Source: Mesorhizobium erdmanii USDA 3471 (GTDB lineage Bacteria; Pseudomonadota; Alphaproteobacteria; Rhizobiales; Rhizobiaceae). Taken from it: a stretch of 64,000 nt of DNA. The notes beneath the pieces are model-generated. The model did not search any database, had not been told where the DNA came from, and saw only the letters and a program-made list of their open reading frames with translations. Where the stretch lies: assembly GCF_000472705.1 (NCBI RefSeq), contig NZ_AXAE01000012.1:265082-329081 (forward strand). The letters run 5' to 3'. Position numbers and translations under genes: made by a program. Of the stretch, positions 26,909 through 35,945 are shown piece after piece. Numbering within the stretch: position 1 is the stretch's first letter; each line of letters opens with the position of its first letter.

Positions 26909-27439
26909 ATGGCCAGGCTTGTCTTCGGAATGAACCAGTCGCTGGACGGCTATGTCGACCATACCGGCTTTGCGCCAGGCCCTGTGCTGTTTCGCCACTT
27001 CATCGAGGAGGCGGAGCGGCAGGCGGGCAGTGTGTACGGTCGCCAAATCTATGAGATCATGCGTTACTGGGATGACGATCATGCTGAATGGAAGGCAGAT
27101 GAGCACGCCTTCGCGGCGGCGTGGCGCAAGCAGCCGAAATGGGTCGTTTCGCGCACGTTGAAATCGGTCGGCCCCAACGCGCGGCTTGTCCAAGGTGATC
27201 TGGAGAGCGCGATCCGCGCGCTCAAGGCCGAGCGCGATGGGGATATCGAAGTTGCTGGCCCCGGCCTGGCGCGAAGCCTCACGGACCTTGGTCTGATCGA
27301 TGAGTATAGGATCTACCTGCATCCCGTCGTGCTTGGTCGCGGCAAGCCGTATTTCGCCGGACCGCGGCCGCCGCTCCGCCTCATGTCTCATGATCGGATT
27401 GACGGGGATGTGATCAGGTTGACCTACGTCCCTGCTTGA
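26909..27439 (+). CDS. Dihydrofolate-reductase/RibD C-terminal family protein
   Basis: 176 aa from ATG 26909 (GAAGAGGA upstream), where the RibD-C fold begins: ARLVFGMNQSLDGYVDH. Later motifs KWVVSRTLKSV, DGDIEVAGPGLARSLTDLGLIDEYRIYLHPVVLGRGKPYF are the characteristic NADPH-binding and C-terminal blocks of this single-domain reductase family, common in soil bacteria. The substrate is unknown. It is not the folate-pathway FolA. Confidence 0.87.
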   Translation: MARLVFGMNQSLDGYVDHTGFAPGPVLFRHFIEEAERQAGSVYGRQIYEIMRYWDDDHAEWKADEHAFAAAWRKQPKWVVSRTLKSVGPNARLVQGDLESAIRALKAERDGDIEVAGPGLARSLTDLGLIDEYRIYLHPVVLGRGKPYFAGPRPPLRLMSHDRIDGDVIRLTYVPA

Positions 27440-27474
27440 TCCTGGGACTCGCCGGGCAGAGCCGCTCTCGTCGC

Positions 27475-27597
27475 CTACCCATCCACCATCGCCATGTCCC
27501 CTTCTCCATAGCGGGACCCTGAGATTTTTTCCGTCGCGAGCGATTCGTCCAGAGCGACCATTTCGGCGGCGTGGAGACTGCCGGCAACTAGCGATAT
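27475..27597 (-). pseudogene. Relic 3' end of an aldo/keto reductase
   Basis: Read on the minus strand this stretch encodes AAEMVALDESLA, then KISGSRYGEGDMAMVD and a stop. That matches the end of the intact aldo/keto reductase at 28652-29653 ([28 protein letters not shown]). There is no upstream coding part. The RiPP-like gene and a GNAT gene now sit between relic and intact gene, so a duplication or insertion has occurred here. Confidence 0.75.
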
Positions 27598-27604
27598 CGC
27601 TGGG

Positions 27605-27633
27605 TTGACAAGAAACGGCAGCTTCAACACATT
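27605..27633 (+). promoter_or_regulatory. Sigma-70-type promoter of the 31-aa peptide gene
   Basis: TTGACA at 27605-27610 and CACATT at 27628-27633 with a 17-base spacer, 28 bp before the start codon. Confidence 0.5.
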
Positions 27634-27660
27634 CCGGTCGAGGGAAAAAGCGAGGACAAT

Positions 27661-27756
27661 ATGAAGAAGACTTATGAAAAGCCGGTCCTGACCAAGCGTC
27701 AGAGACTCCCGTCAATCACGGCGCAGCTCGTCCCTATGTCGCCGACGAACAACTAA
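27661..27756 (+). CDS. 31-aa RiPP-like precursor peptide with YxxPxL motif
   Basis: A complete tiny gene: a TTGACA promoter, GAGGA five bases before ATG, 31 codons, and a strong terminator 30 bp after the stop. The peptide begins MKKTYEKPVL. Tyr5, Pro8 and Leu10 form the YxxPxL motif by which lasso-peptide and related leader peptides are bound by their recognition element. The rest (KRQRLPSITAQ, ending SPTNN) would be leader end plus core. No lasso cyclase, B-protein or recognition element is nearby, so it would be an orphan precursor, or a small regulatory peptide using the same motif. Confidence 0.6.
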   Translation: MKKTYEKPVLTKRQRLPSITAQLVPMSPTNN

Positions 27757-27785
27757 ACCTGATCGTCGCCCAAGGAAATATAATA

Positions 27786-27817
27786 TCGAGCCCGCCGGCT
27801 TTAGTCGGCGGGCTCGA
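27786..27817 (+). terminator. Strong terminator of the peptide gene
   Basis: Perfect 12-bp arms TCGAGCCCGCCG and CGGCGGGCTCGA around an 8-base loop, followed by TGCTTTTA. Confidence 0.75.
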
Positions 27818-28043
27818 TGCTTTTAGGACTTTCACTTTGAGGCTCGGCGCGGGTTTGATCGCAGCTCAATCAATCATAGCGACGATTGCTGCGGCGCTCT
27901 TCCATCAGGCCCGAGGCGGGGGAATCCATGCTTCGGGCCGACATGCACTAGTCAGTTCGAGAGGTTACCGCCCCATCCCGAATTTGTATGTGACGCGCGC
28001 CAGACACGTTGCACTGGCGCAGCCTCAGGTCGATAGTGTTTCC

Positions 28044-28607
28044 ATGGAGGCAGTTCCCAAGCTCACGACACAAAGGCTTGTGCTTCGGGCGCCGAGCGAG
28101 CGTGATATCCCGGCATGGTTGGCGCGCGCAACGGATGTCGAATCCGCGTCCCTTGCCGGCGATCCCGTTCCCGACGACATAAGCGCTGGCGAGCGATGGC
28201 TCGCCCGTTCGCGTCAGCGTTTCGCCGACGGCAGGGCGATCCAATGGTCGATAGACCGGGTAGGGGTATCTGACGCGATCGGGACGATAACCCTGTCGTT
28301 TGGTGCAACCGGCGCCAGGACGGCCGCATTGGGATTTGTCCTGGCGCGTGCGCATTGGGGGCACGGGCTGGGCAGCGAGGCGGCGCGCGAAGTCCTCTGC
28401 TACGCTTTTGAGACTCTGGCGCTTGAACAGGTCAAGGCCGAGGCGGCGGCGCGCAATCTCGCTTCGCTGCGGATACTGGCGAAGCTCGGCTTCAAACATG
28501 TCGAGAGCTTCATCGATGAGTTCGACGGCGAGCGCTGCGAGCGTTTTGCGCTCGACGTGAACATCGGATCGTCACTGTTGGCGAACAACGCGATGCAAGA
28601 CCCGTAG
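28044..28607 (+). CDS. GNAT-family acetyltransferase (RimJ-like)
   Basis: 187 aa from ATG 28044, where the RimJ/RimL-type opening appears (LTTQRLVLRAPSERDIPAW). The acetyl-CoA loop is LARAHWGHGLGSEAAREVLCYAFE, and the end NLASLRILAKLGFKHVESF is typical. The frame is open from 27837, but the added N-terminus is not conserved-looking. The acceptor is unknown. Confidence 0.85.
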   Translation: MEAVPKLTTQRLVLRAPSERDIPAWLARATDVESASLAGDPVPDDISAGERWLARSRQRFADGRAIQWSIDRVGVSDAIGTITLSFGATGARTAALGFVLARAHWGHGLGSEAAREVLCYAFETLALEQVKAEAAARNLASLRILAKLGFKHVESFIDEFDGERCERFALDVNIGSSLLANNAMQDP

Positions 28608-28651
28608 GCTTTGAGCCATCCGCCAACAAAGATTGCTTTCGACGGAGTGCG

Positions 28652-29752
<1,101 letters not shown>

Positions 29753-29938
29753 TCACATATGCGAGGTGATGTCGCGCGCCGCGACTGGCTTGGGTTTATG
29801 CGCCGGCAGCTGTCTTGCCGTCTGGTGAGCGACGTGGGGCGCCGTCCTGATCGGTTTCACAGTGGCCGGTGGTTGCGCCTTGCGGCGCTTGAGCCAGTTG
29901 GCGGACAGGTCCGCCAGGAGACCACGCAGGTTTTTCAC
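29753..29938 (-). CDS. Small basic hypothetical protein
   Basis: About 61 aa, starting at GTG 29938 with GAGGAGG five bases upstream. A short amphipathic helix (LRGLLADLSANWLKRRK) is followed by a Pro/His/Lys-rich tail. No known family; the good ribosome binding site is the main support. Confidence 0.5.
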   Translation of the reverse strand: MKNLRGLLADLSANWLKRRKAQPPATVKPIRTAPHVAHQTARQLPAHKPKPVAARDITSHM

Positions 29939-30095
29939 GACATCCTCCTCTGTCAAGACGATGCAGCAATTTCCGAAGACCGGACTCGTTCCACGCCATG
30001 AAGGCGAAACCGCACCGGTTGGTTATCTTATCCCGGTTCCAAGCGAGAGCGCCACGCGCTTTTGCAGGGAAAACCGCTGCACGCTTTACCTGGAA

Positions 30096-30380
30096 TCAGG
30101 AGTGAGGCCGGTTACGAAAGTCTGGGCCGGAATCGGCGGCGAGCCCGCTTTCCAGCAGGCACGATCCGCCCAGGCCGTCGAATTCGATCGCCGCGCCAAG
30201 CGCTTGGGCAGCGTTCAGAACCAGATGTTCGACGTCTTCCAGAGCGACATTCTCGGCCAGATTGGAGACTCTGACCTGTTCGGCTATCGCGGTGATGTTG
30301 ACTATACCTACCGTCTCGAAGGCCGTGTGAACCGCTGATGACACGTCATTGCGCAATTGCTCGGAAAATTGGTACCGCAT
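30096..30380 (-). CDS. Hypothetical protein of 94 aa
   Basis: Starts at ATG 30380 with GGGAGG five bases upstream; the frame open to 30470 adds an unlikely extension. Mostly helical, containing VNITAIAEQVRVSNLAENVALEDVEHLVLNAA as a regular amphipathic segment, one Cys. Upstream sequence to 30648 is AT-rich. I do not recognise it. Confidence 0.65.
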   Translation of the reverse strand: MRYQFSEQLRNDVSSAVHTAFETVGIVNITAIAEQVRVSNLAENVALEDVEHLVLNAAQALGAAIEFDGLGGSCLLESGLAADSGPDFRNRPHS

Positions 30381-30563
30381 GAAAACCTCCCAAAAGGTCC
30401 GATTTTTCGTTGAGTTTGCACCATGCGCCCAATGGTCGGTCATGGCAAGCGCATAATTAGAAAAAATCAAAATAAATCAATAAGTTAGCATAGACATGCA
30501 AACGTGCTATCGGCGCTTTATGCGCATCATGGGCGTAATGCGCGGGTTACACGTCGACCACAC

Positions 30564-30621
30564 TTGACGCGTTCTGGGGCTCTGCCTCATTATTAGTCGA
30601 GTTAGACATAGTCTAACTCGA
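30564..30621 (+). promoter_or_regulatory. Promoter with 25-bp perfect operator for the RHH gene
   Basis: TTGACG at 30564-30569 with a T-rich -10 (TCATTA) about 17 bases later, then an exact inverted repeat at 30597-30621: arms TCGAGTTAGAC and GTCTAACTCGA around ATA. The palindrome covers the expected transcription start, ideal for repression. The ribbon-helix-helix product 28 bp downstream is the likely ligand. Confidence 0.65.
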
Positions 30622-30648
30622 TGCGTTTTGGCCCGATTGCGAGGAAAC

Positions 30649-30894
30649 ATGGCCGAACTGGAGCGTCCGCAACGCCTGCAGATCATGCTGACGACGGAGG
30701 AACTGATGGCGCTGGAGAACTGGCGCTATGACAAGCGCATGCCCAGCCGGTCGGCGGCCGTGCGGGAATTGCTTCGGCGCGGCCTTGCCGCGGAAGGCTT
30801 CCTGACGGCCGAACAAGGCCTCAAATCGCAGAGTTTCGGCGTCATCAATGGCGTCAGCGAGAACCGCGGTTCTGCCGACGATACATCGGATTGA
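30649..30894 (+). CDS. Ribbon-helix-helix DNA-binding protein
   Basis: 81 aa from ATG 30649 (GAGGA upstream). The RHH core is RLQIMLTTEELMALENWRYDKRMPSRSAAVRELLRRGL: a beta strand, then two helices with the N-cap SRSAAVRELL turn. Antitoxin-like in size, but no toxin gene adjoins it. It lies just downstream of a perfect 25-bp palindrome and 68 bp upstream of a histidine kinase, and may regulate both. Confidence 0.8.
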   Translation: MAELERPQRLQIMLTTEELMALENWRYDKRMPSRSAAVRELLRRGLAAEGFLTAEQGLKSQSFGVINGVSENRGSADDTSD

Positions 30895-30962
30895 GGTGTT
30901 GCCTGCCGGATGCCTGAACCCGGGGCTTTCGCCTTGCCTCGATCCGCCTTCGCGCTATCTGA

Positions 30963-32102
30963 ATGACGATGAAGGAATTGCGGGCGCCGATGGCTGACGA
31001 GGGGAACGACACCAGGCAGGATGCAACCGTCGATGCGCGGCTCGCGGCGATAGTCGATTCCTCCTTCGATGCCATTATCAGCAAGGATCTGAACAGCATC
31101 ATCAAGAGCTGGAACCAGGCGGCCGAGCGCATGTTTGGCTACAGCGCCGAGGAAGCCATCGGCCAATCTATTCTCATGCTCATTCCCGACCACCTCAAGG
31201 GCGAGGAGGTGGAAATCATCAGCCGCGTCCGCAGCGGCGATCGCGTGGCGAGCTACGAGACAACACGAAGGCGCAAGGACGGCGTGCTGATTGCCGTCTC
31301 GCTGACGGTGTCACCGATCAAGAACGCCGATGGCGACATCGTCGGCGCCTCGAAGATCGCCCGCGACATTTCCGCCATCAAGGAGAGCGAGCGCAGGATC
31401 AGGCTCTTGATGCGGGAGGTCAACCATCGGGTCAAGAACCAGTTCGCGGTCATCCTGTCGATGGTCAGGGAGACGAGCAAGCGCTCCAGCGACCCGCGCG
31501 AATTCGAGGAACTGATCCGCGCCCGCATCATGGCGCTGTCGCGCTCGCACGATCTGCTCGTCACCTCGGAGTGGGCGGGAGCGAGCTTGTTCGACCTGAT
31601 CCAGGAACATTTGAAGCCGTTTGGCCGAGAGGGGCAGATCCTGCTGTCCGGCCCGGTGCTGACATTGCAGTCGAACGCGGTGCAGGCCCTCGGCATGGCG
31701 TTCCACGAACTCGGCACCAATTCGTCCAAATATGGCGCGCTGGGCAGCGAAGGCGGACGAGTCGAGATCACCTGGACCATAGGCGCGGGCACTCAAGTCT
31801 CCTCCAGCGCCCGGGGCGCTGCTGCTTCGGCCGAGCGCGAATTCCAGTTGCTCTGGAAGGAGATATCGACGCCTCCCCAAGGCGACAGGGGCGATGAGAT
31901 TTCGCGCCCCGACGATACGCGCAAGGGCTTCGGCACCGTTGTCCTGCAGCGGGTGGCGCCGCAGTCGCTCGGCGGCTCCGCCGAGCTGGAACGCTCGCCC
32001 GGCTATCTCAGCTGGCGGCTCAGCGCGCCGCTGGCAGCGATCATCGTGCCGCAAGCCAGCGCCGAAGCCGAGGACGCCGCCGCGCTGGGCTTCGGCATCT
32101 AG
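30963..32102 (+). CDS. PAS-domain HWE-family sensor histidine kinase
   Basis: 379 aa, soluble. Residues about 25-140 are a PAS domain (DARLAAIVDSSFDAIISKD ... GWSAEE-like FGYSAEEAIGQS ... RRRKDGVLIAVSLTVSPI). The phospho-accepting His155 lies in LLMREVNHRVKNQFAVI, and the ATPase N-box is FHELGTNSSKYGAL with the WxE motif (LLWKEI) that names the HWE group. Such kinases act in light, oxygen or general-stress sensing in Rhizobiales. No response regulator lies next to it. Confidence 0.9.
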   Translation: MTMKELRAPMADEGNDTRQDATVDARLAAIVDSSFDAIISKDLNSIIKSWNQAAERMFGYSAEEAIGQSILMLIPDHLKGEEVEIISRVRSGDRVASYETTRRRKDGVLIAVSLTVSPIKNADGDIVGASKIARDISAIKESERRIRLLMREVNHRVKNQFAVILSMVRETSKRSSDPREFEELIRARIMALSRSHDLLVTSEWAGASLFDLIQEHLKPFGREGQILLSGPVLTLQSNAVQALGMAFHELGTNSSKYGALGSEGGRVEITWTIGAGTQVSSSARGAAASAEREFQLLWKEISTPPQGDRGDEISRPDDTRKGFGTVVLQRVAPQSLGGSAELERSPGYLSWRLSAPLAAIIVPQASAEAEDAAALGFGI

Positions 32103-32151
32103 CGTTTCGTCAGGTCCCGGGAAAACCGTCTCACGCTTTTCTGTGATTGCC

Positions 32152-32358
32152 TCAGAGGATGTTGGTCGTCACCTCGACGATGATGGCGGCGCCGTCCAAT
32201 GTGCCGTCCGGGACATGCACCACGCGCGACACCCGCAGATCCTGCGGACTTCCGTCTACCGAAAGCGAAACGCTTTCCCCGATCCGCGGCACCGCCTGGA
32301 AAACAGCGTCGGTGGCGTCCGGCCGGTTGTCGATGGATATGCGGCAGTTGACGGTCAT
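32152..32358 (-). CDS. Small hypothetical protein, 68 aa
   Basis: Starts at ATG 32358 with AGGAG eight bases upstream. The sequence alternates strands (RVSRVVHVPDGTL, AAIIVEVTT), suggesting a compact beta fold. Downstream of and convergent with the histidine kinase. Family not recognised. Confidence 0.6.
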   Translation of the reverse strand: MTVNCRISIDNRPDATDAVFQAVPRIGESVSLSVDGSPQDLRVSRVVHVPDGTLDGAAIIVEVTTNIL

Positions 32359-32586
32359 GAGAAGTCTCCTGTGCTGGCCATGCCCGGAGTTCAACGCAGG
32401 GTCGATGAAATGGTTTCAGGATGACCGGTTCACTGGCGCGGCGCAAAGGGGCAAAGGGCTGCGGCCCCGCTGGTCTGGAAATCAGCGCGCCGGGGCTTGA
32501 CCAGCCGGGGTCGAGAGCCGGCTGACAATCACATGCATATTTGCTAATATATAGAAGCATGCAAACGAGGGAGATAACGGCCATCA

Positions 32587-32742
32587 ATGACTGAAAAGCC
32601 GGCCACAACCTACGTGGTGAGCGTCTTTGAAAAATCCAGATGGCGTACGGTCCTGACCACGACGGACAAAACCAAGGCCTTGGCGCTCGCGAAAGAGATC
32701 GGCGACAAGGTGCGGGTGGACGAGATCATACCGAAGCCTTGA
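32587..32742 (+). CDS. 51-aa hypothetical protein
   Basis: Complete ATG-to-TGA frame with chromosomal codon bias: a strand-strand-helix pattern (TYVVSVFEKSRW, TVLTTTDKTKALALAKEIGDKVRVDEI). The ribosome binding site is weak, with GGGAG about 14 bases upstream. The preceding 60 bases are AT-rich and could hold the promoter. Confidence 0.45.
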   Translation: MTEKPATTYVVSVFEKSRWRTVLTTTDKTKALALAKEIGDKVRVDEIIPKP

Positions 32743-33164
32743 GGCGTCGAAGACGCCAGCCACGGATGAGCAGGGAACATCAGGCGGCGCCGCGAGTTGG
32801 TTTTGCGGCAGGGGTTCCAACGCTCCGGCAAGTCCCGCGATCCCTAGGGGCGCCCGCCGCCGCCGTGAATGGGGCGGCGGGTCTCTCACCAAGGTGATCA
32901 CACCATATTGCAATTGGATAAAGTAACGGAACGTCCAATGCACGATACCGGAACCAACGCGGTTACGTCGGACCTTTGTCGGAGGACGGTAGGACCTTGG
33001 TCCCGATGGGAATAGCCCGCCACAGGAGCGACCCGCGGCGGGCTTTCGGAGTGGCTACATCCCGAAGGAATCGACCGCTTGTGGCCGTACTGTGAACCCG
33101 ATGACCGCGTTAGCCTATGGTGTGATCGCGGAAGCCGGGACCGGGGCTCGCCGCAGGTCGGTCC
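32743..33164. other. Gene-poor gap with two GC-rich hairpins
   Basis: No supported gene. 32853-32881 is a stem with arms CCCGCCGCC and GGCGGCGGG. 33014-33046 pairs AGCCCGCC with GGCGGGCT followed by TTT, possibly the terminator of the minus-strand gene or a decayed small transcript. Confidence 0.4.
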
Positions 33165-33413
33165 CTAAAGCCCGAAAGACTGCGGAAAAGGGTTCATATC
33201 ATACCCGAGGCGGGGCTCGGGATTGGCTTTGGTGTCAGTGTGCGGCGTGGCCAGCGTGCCAGTTGCACTACAGTCCAGTTTTGCTGCCACGGCGGCCTTG
33301 ATCGACAGACCTGCACATGCGTTGGCCGTGACCGTGGCTTTCTTCTTTTCGTGCGCCACGGCAGCACTTGATGCGGCAAGGACGAGCGCCGCGCAAACGA
33401 TAGCGATTTTCAT
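33165..33413 (-). CDS. Small secreted protein, 82 aa
   Basis: Signal peptide of about 20 residues (IVCAALVLAASSAAVAH) with AGGGG seven bases before ATG. The mature part has two Cys (NACAGL, LDCSAT) likely disulphide-bonded. Function unknown. Confidence 0.65.
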   Translation of the reverse strand: MKIAIVCAALVLAASSAAVAHEKKKATVTANACAGLSIKAAVAAKLDCSATGTLATPHTDTKANPEPRLGYDMNPFPQSFGL

Positions 33414-33633
33414 TAGTTGCCCCTATTTTAGCTATGCATAATAAAAAGTTAACGCAACGTCACCTGTCCGTCAATCGGAGGGTTCAAACCGTCTGCGCCA
33501 ATTGCCGGTATCCGATGTGCCAGGAGCAGGCCTATGCCAACAATGGCTGCTGATAGCCAAGCCCAAAGGCCCGGCGGCTGCTCCGCTCTTCGGGCCCATT
33601 TGTCATCAAAGCATTCGACAAACTGATTTTGGC

Positions 33634-33707
33634 TGGTTCCCGCTCATGGGCTCGAACCACGATTCACGCCTTCAAAGGGCGCTGTCCTACCATTAGACGA
33701 AGCGGGA
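33634..33707 (-). tRNA. tRNA-Gln (anticodon TTG)
   Basis: On the minus strand: acceptor TCCCGCT/AGCGGGA, D-arm GTCT/GGAC, anticodon stem GCGCC/GGCGT with loop CTTTGAA (anticodon TTG), T-arm CGTGG/CCATG around TTCGAGC, and an encoded 3' CCA. The body resembles a tRNA-Glu scaffold, but the U1-A72 first pair and the TTG anticodon point to glutamine, as expected where tRNA-Gln is charged via GatCAB. Confidence 0.88.
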
Positions 33708-33744
33708 GAAGCTCGGATGGTTATGGAGCCGCGGCGGCGGCCCG

Positions 33745-34041
33745 TCAATTCGGGAAGTTGTCGACCGGTTCCTCGCAGCGGTAGACCGGGCAGTGCCCGT
33801 CGCGCGCCGGGATATAGGCCGACATCGGCACATCAGGCCAGTCGCACTCATTTCCGAACTGCCTGACATAACGGTCATAGGTGTTCGGGCCGGTGGTCAG
33901 CACCACGGCGCGATGGCTCTGGATCATGGCCTGGATCGCGGCACAGCTCATGGCGCGGCTGTCCGGCCGGGCCTCGGCCAGGGTGGTCGCCGCAAGGAGG
34001 GCGCCCAGGGTCATCAGCAGGACTGGAAGGCGAGCGGACAT
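33745..34041 (-). CDS. Secreted cysteine-containing protein, 98 aa
   Basis: A signal peptide (LPVLLMTLGALLAATTLAEA) precedes a 73-residue mature protein with four Cys (MSCAAI, NECDW, HCPVYRCEE), suggesting two disulphides. Starts 39 bp from the tRNA. Function unknown; similar small secreted proteins are frequent in Rhizobiales. Confidence 0.7.
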   Translation of the reverse strand: MSARLPVLLMTLGALLAATTLAEARPDSRAMSCAAIQAMIQSHRAVVLTTGPNTYDRYVRQFGNECDWPDVPMSAYIPARDGHCPVYRCEEPVDNFPN

Positions 34042-34240
34042 GACGATTCTCTGCGGTCTGATGCGGGATGCATTGTTCCAGAAAACCCGCTACCTGTCCG
34101 CAGGTTCCACCACAGCCGCCCGTAGCGCGGCGCGGGGGCGCCAGCGCAACCAAATCGCGCGTCGCGCATTGCTGCGAATGGACAGCAGGAAGCCATACGA
34201 AACGCCGCGATGGTGGCCCGGAAGCGAAGGCACGGAAGCC

Positions 34241-34357
34241 ATGTGCTGCTCCTTCTGCGGCGGCCGCGACCACCGTTATGACGACTGCCCGCAAAGGAGC
34301 GATCCGCCTGCCGCATGGCCCGACGACGAGGAAGCCGGGCTGCCGCCACCGCGCTAG
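34241..34357 (+). CDS. Micro-ORF with a CCHC zinc knuckle
   Basis: 38 codons. Residues 3-16 read C-S-F-C-G-G-R-D-H-R-Y-D-D-C, the exact C-x2-C-x4-H-x4-C spacing of a retroviral-type zinc knuckle, which is rare in bacteria. The tail is acidic and Pro-rich. An in-frame ATG at 34178 would add 21 residues. The ribosome binding site is only moderate for either start, so expression is not proven. Confidence 0.4.
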   Translation: MCCSFCGGRDHRYDDCPQRSDPPAAWPDDEEAGLPPPR

Positions 34358-34464
34358 GAAGGGGCCGGGAAAGTGCCAGCTGCAGGAATGCCAGCCCGAC
34401 CTCGATGCCGCCGACGGAACCGTGGTGCTTCGCCCACGTTGTGGCCGTCAACCCAGGGGAAATC

Positions 34465-34995
34465 ATGGAACAGCTCGTCGAGGAATTCGGCCATCCCACC
34501 TACACCTCGTTTCCGGTCATCGCGGCGCGGCTGCTGCTGGCGACGCTTTACGGGGCCGTCATCGGCTTCGAGCGCGAATGGCGCAATCGCCCCGCCGGGC
34601 TGCGCACGCATATTCTCGTCTGCGTCGCCGCTGCCACTTTCGGCATCCTGACGGTCGAGATCGTCCATGCGCCAATGTTCGCGCAGGAGGCGGTGAAGGT
34701 CGACCCGATCCGCGTGGTCGAGGCGGTAACCGCCGGCGTCGCCTTTCTCGCCGCCGGCTCGATCCTGTTTTCGCGCGGGGAAGTCCATGGGCTGACCACC
34801 GGGGCCGGCATGTGGCTCGCCGGCGCGATCGGTGTCGCCTGCGGCTTGGGCTTGTGGCAGGTGGCCGGGTTCGCGACGCTTATCGTTTTGATCGTCGCGG
34901 GGCTTCTGCATCGGCTCCAACCGCGTGCCGGCCTTGTGGAAGACCAGGACGAGAAGGAACCCGCATCGGCATCCGCCAAACGTCCGCGCGGCTAG
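34465..34995 (+). CDS. MgtC/SapB-family membrane protein
   Basis: 176 aa from ATG 34465 with AGGGGA five bases upstream. Four to five transmembrane helices with the family hallmarks ARLLLATLYGAVIGFEREWRNRPAGLRTHILV near the start and TAGVAFLAAGSILF and GLTTGAGMWLAGAIGVACG later. MgtC proteins modulate ATP synthase, phosphate and magnesium homeostasis. The C-terminus is a short charged tail without the ACT-like domain of true MgtC, so SapB-type is the safer name. Confidence 0.87.
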   Translation: MEQLVEEFGHPTYTSFPVIAARLLLATLYGAVIGFEREWRNRPAGLRTHILVCVAAATFGILTVEIVHAPMFAQEAVKVDPIRVVEAVTAGVAFLAAGSILFSRGEVHGLTTGAGMWLAGAIGVACGLGLWQVAGFATLIVLIVAGLLHRLQPRAGLVEDQDEKEPASASAKRPRG

Positions 34996-35091
34996 AATCC
35001 GTCCGCCGGAATTGGTGCCAACCTTTTTGGACGGCGAGCGTTGTCCCTGCGAGGCCGCAGCGGGCGGTCGTGCAAGACAAGGAGGCCCGAG

Positions 35092-35382
35092 ATGAAACCT
35101 CTCGCCATCGCGTCGCTGGTGCTGGCCCTGGCCGTGCCTGCGGCGGCACAGACAAATCAGCAGCAGAACCCGGCCCAGGCCGACAGATGCCGCGTCGAAA
35201 CCGATCAAGCCGGCAAACAGCACACCGGCAACGGCAATCTGACCGAAAAGCTCAACGATTGCGGCGGCGTGCTGAAGCCGCCGGCGACCGGCGACCAGGG
35301 CATGGCCGCGCCTGCGCCCGACGAAGGCAAGACGCCGGTGATCAAACCCGGCCAGGTGCCGGCCCAGCCCCCGGCGAATTGA
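35092..35382 (+). CDS. Small secreted hydrophilic protein, 96 aa
   Basis: AAGGAGG lies six bases before ATG 35092. A signal peptide (LAIASLVLALAVPAAAQT) leads to a Gln/Pro-rich mature chain with two Cys (DRCRVE, NDCGGV). The frame open from 35041 is not needed. Function unknown. Confidence 0.65.
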   Translation: MKPLAIASLVLALAVPAAAQTNQQQNPAQADRCRVETDQAGKQHTGNGNLTEKLNDCGGVLKPPATGDQGMAAPAPDEGKTPVIKPGQVPAQPPAN

Positions 35383-35470
35383 CGCCGCCTGGCAAGTTAA
35401 TCTCGTGCCGTGCCGGAACTCAGCTTCAGGTGAAACGTTTCTTTAATGACTTCTAATTTGGGAGATGATC

Positions 35471-35605
35471 GTGAGAGATATTGCCGGCACCGCCACGTTT
35501 ATTGCCTCGATCGCCATCGCCATCGTCCTGATGCTGATGGCGCCGAAGGGATTCGGATTTGATGCTTCCCATCCGATCGTGCATGGCGATTTGCCCGCGG
35601 AATAA
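35471..35605 (+). CDS. 44-aa single-pass membrane peptide
   Basis: GTG 35471 has GGGAG at ideal spacing; an ATG at 35465 directly touches it. One transmembrane helix (ATFIASIAIAIVLMLMAP) and a short polar tail. A strong terminator follows 16 bp after the stop, supporting a real transcript. Confidence 0.55.
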   Translation: MRDIAGTATFIASIAIAIVLMLMAPKGFGFDASHPIVHGDLPAE

Positions 35606-35620
35606 TCAGACCCCGGTTCC

Positions 35621-35659
35621 AACAAAAAAGCAGGCGACGCCATCGCCTGCTTTTTTGTT
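35621..35659 (+). terminator. Bidirectional rho-independent terminator
   Basis: Arms AACAAAAAAGCAGGCGA and TCGCCTGCTTTTTTGTT around CGCCA. It has a T-tract on both strands and sits between the 44-aa peptide gene and the convergent DUF982 genes. Confidence 0.9.
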
Positions 35660-35687
35660 GGAAGTTCGTTCAGTCTCCGGGCTGAAT

Positions 35688-35933
35688 CTACCGAACCAGA
35701 AGGCCGGCGTGGTCGCACAGCGCGGTGAACGCCTCCTGCGCCTGTGCCGCGCCGGCCTTGTCTTGCAGCGCCGCCTCGATCTTTTCGCGAGCGGCCTGGT
35801 AGAAGGGGCCGCGGCGGGCATGCGGCCAGTCGATCAGGATTTCACTGGCGTCCTGAAGCGTCGCCACCTCGCGGATCGTGTCCGAGCCATGCGGCCTGAT
35901 ACGAATCGGTGACGACAGCCTGATGTCGGTCAT
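35688..35933 (-). CDS. DUF982 domain protein (copy 1)
   Basis: 81 aa, the standard size for DUF982, a Rhizobiales family usually found in several copies. Typical features are PIRIRPHGSDTIREVATLQDASEILIDWPHARRGPFYQAAREKIEAAL. GGGA lies seven bases upstream. Function is unknown. It lies 12 bp downstream of a second DUF982 gene, probably an operon. Confidence 0.82.
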   Translation of the reverse strand: MTDIRLSSPIRIRPHGSDTIREVATLQDASEILIDWPHARRGPFYQAAREKIEAALQDKAGAAQAQEAFTALCDHAGLLVR

Positions 35934-35945
35934 TGTTGGTTCCCG

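Noticed and set aside
27837..28043. N-terminal extension of the GNAT gene
   Set aside because: Open frame, but no ribosome binding site and no conserved-looking residues; it starts right after the peptide gene terminator.
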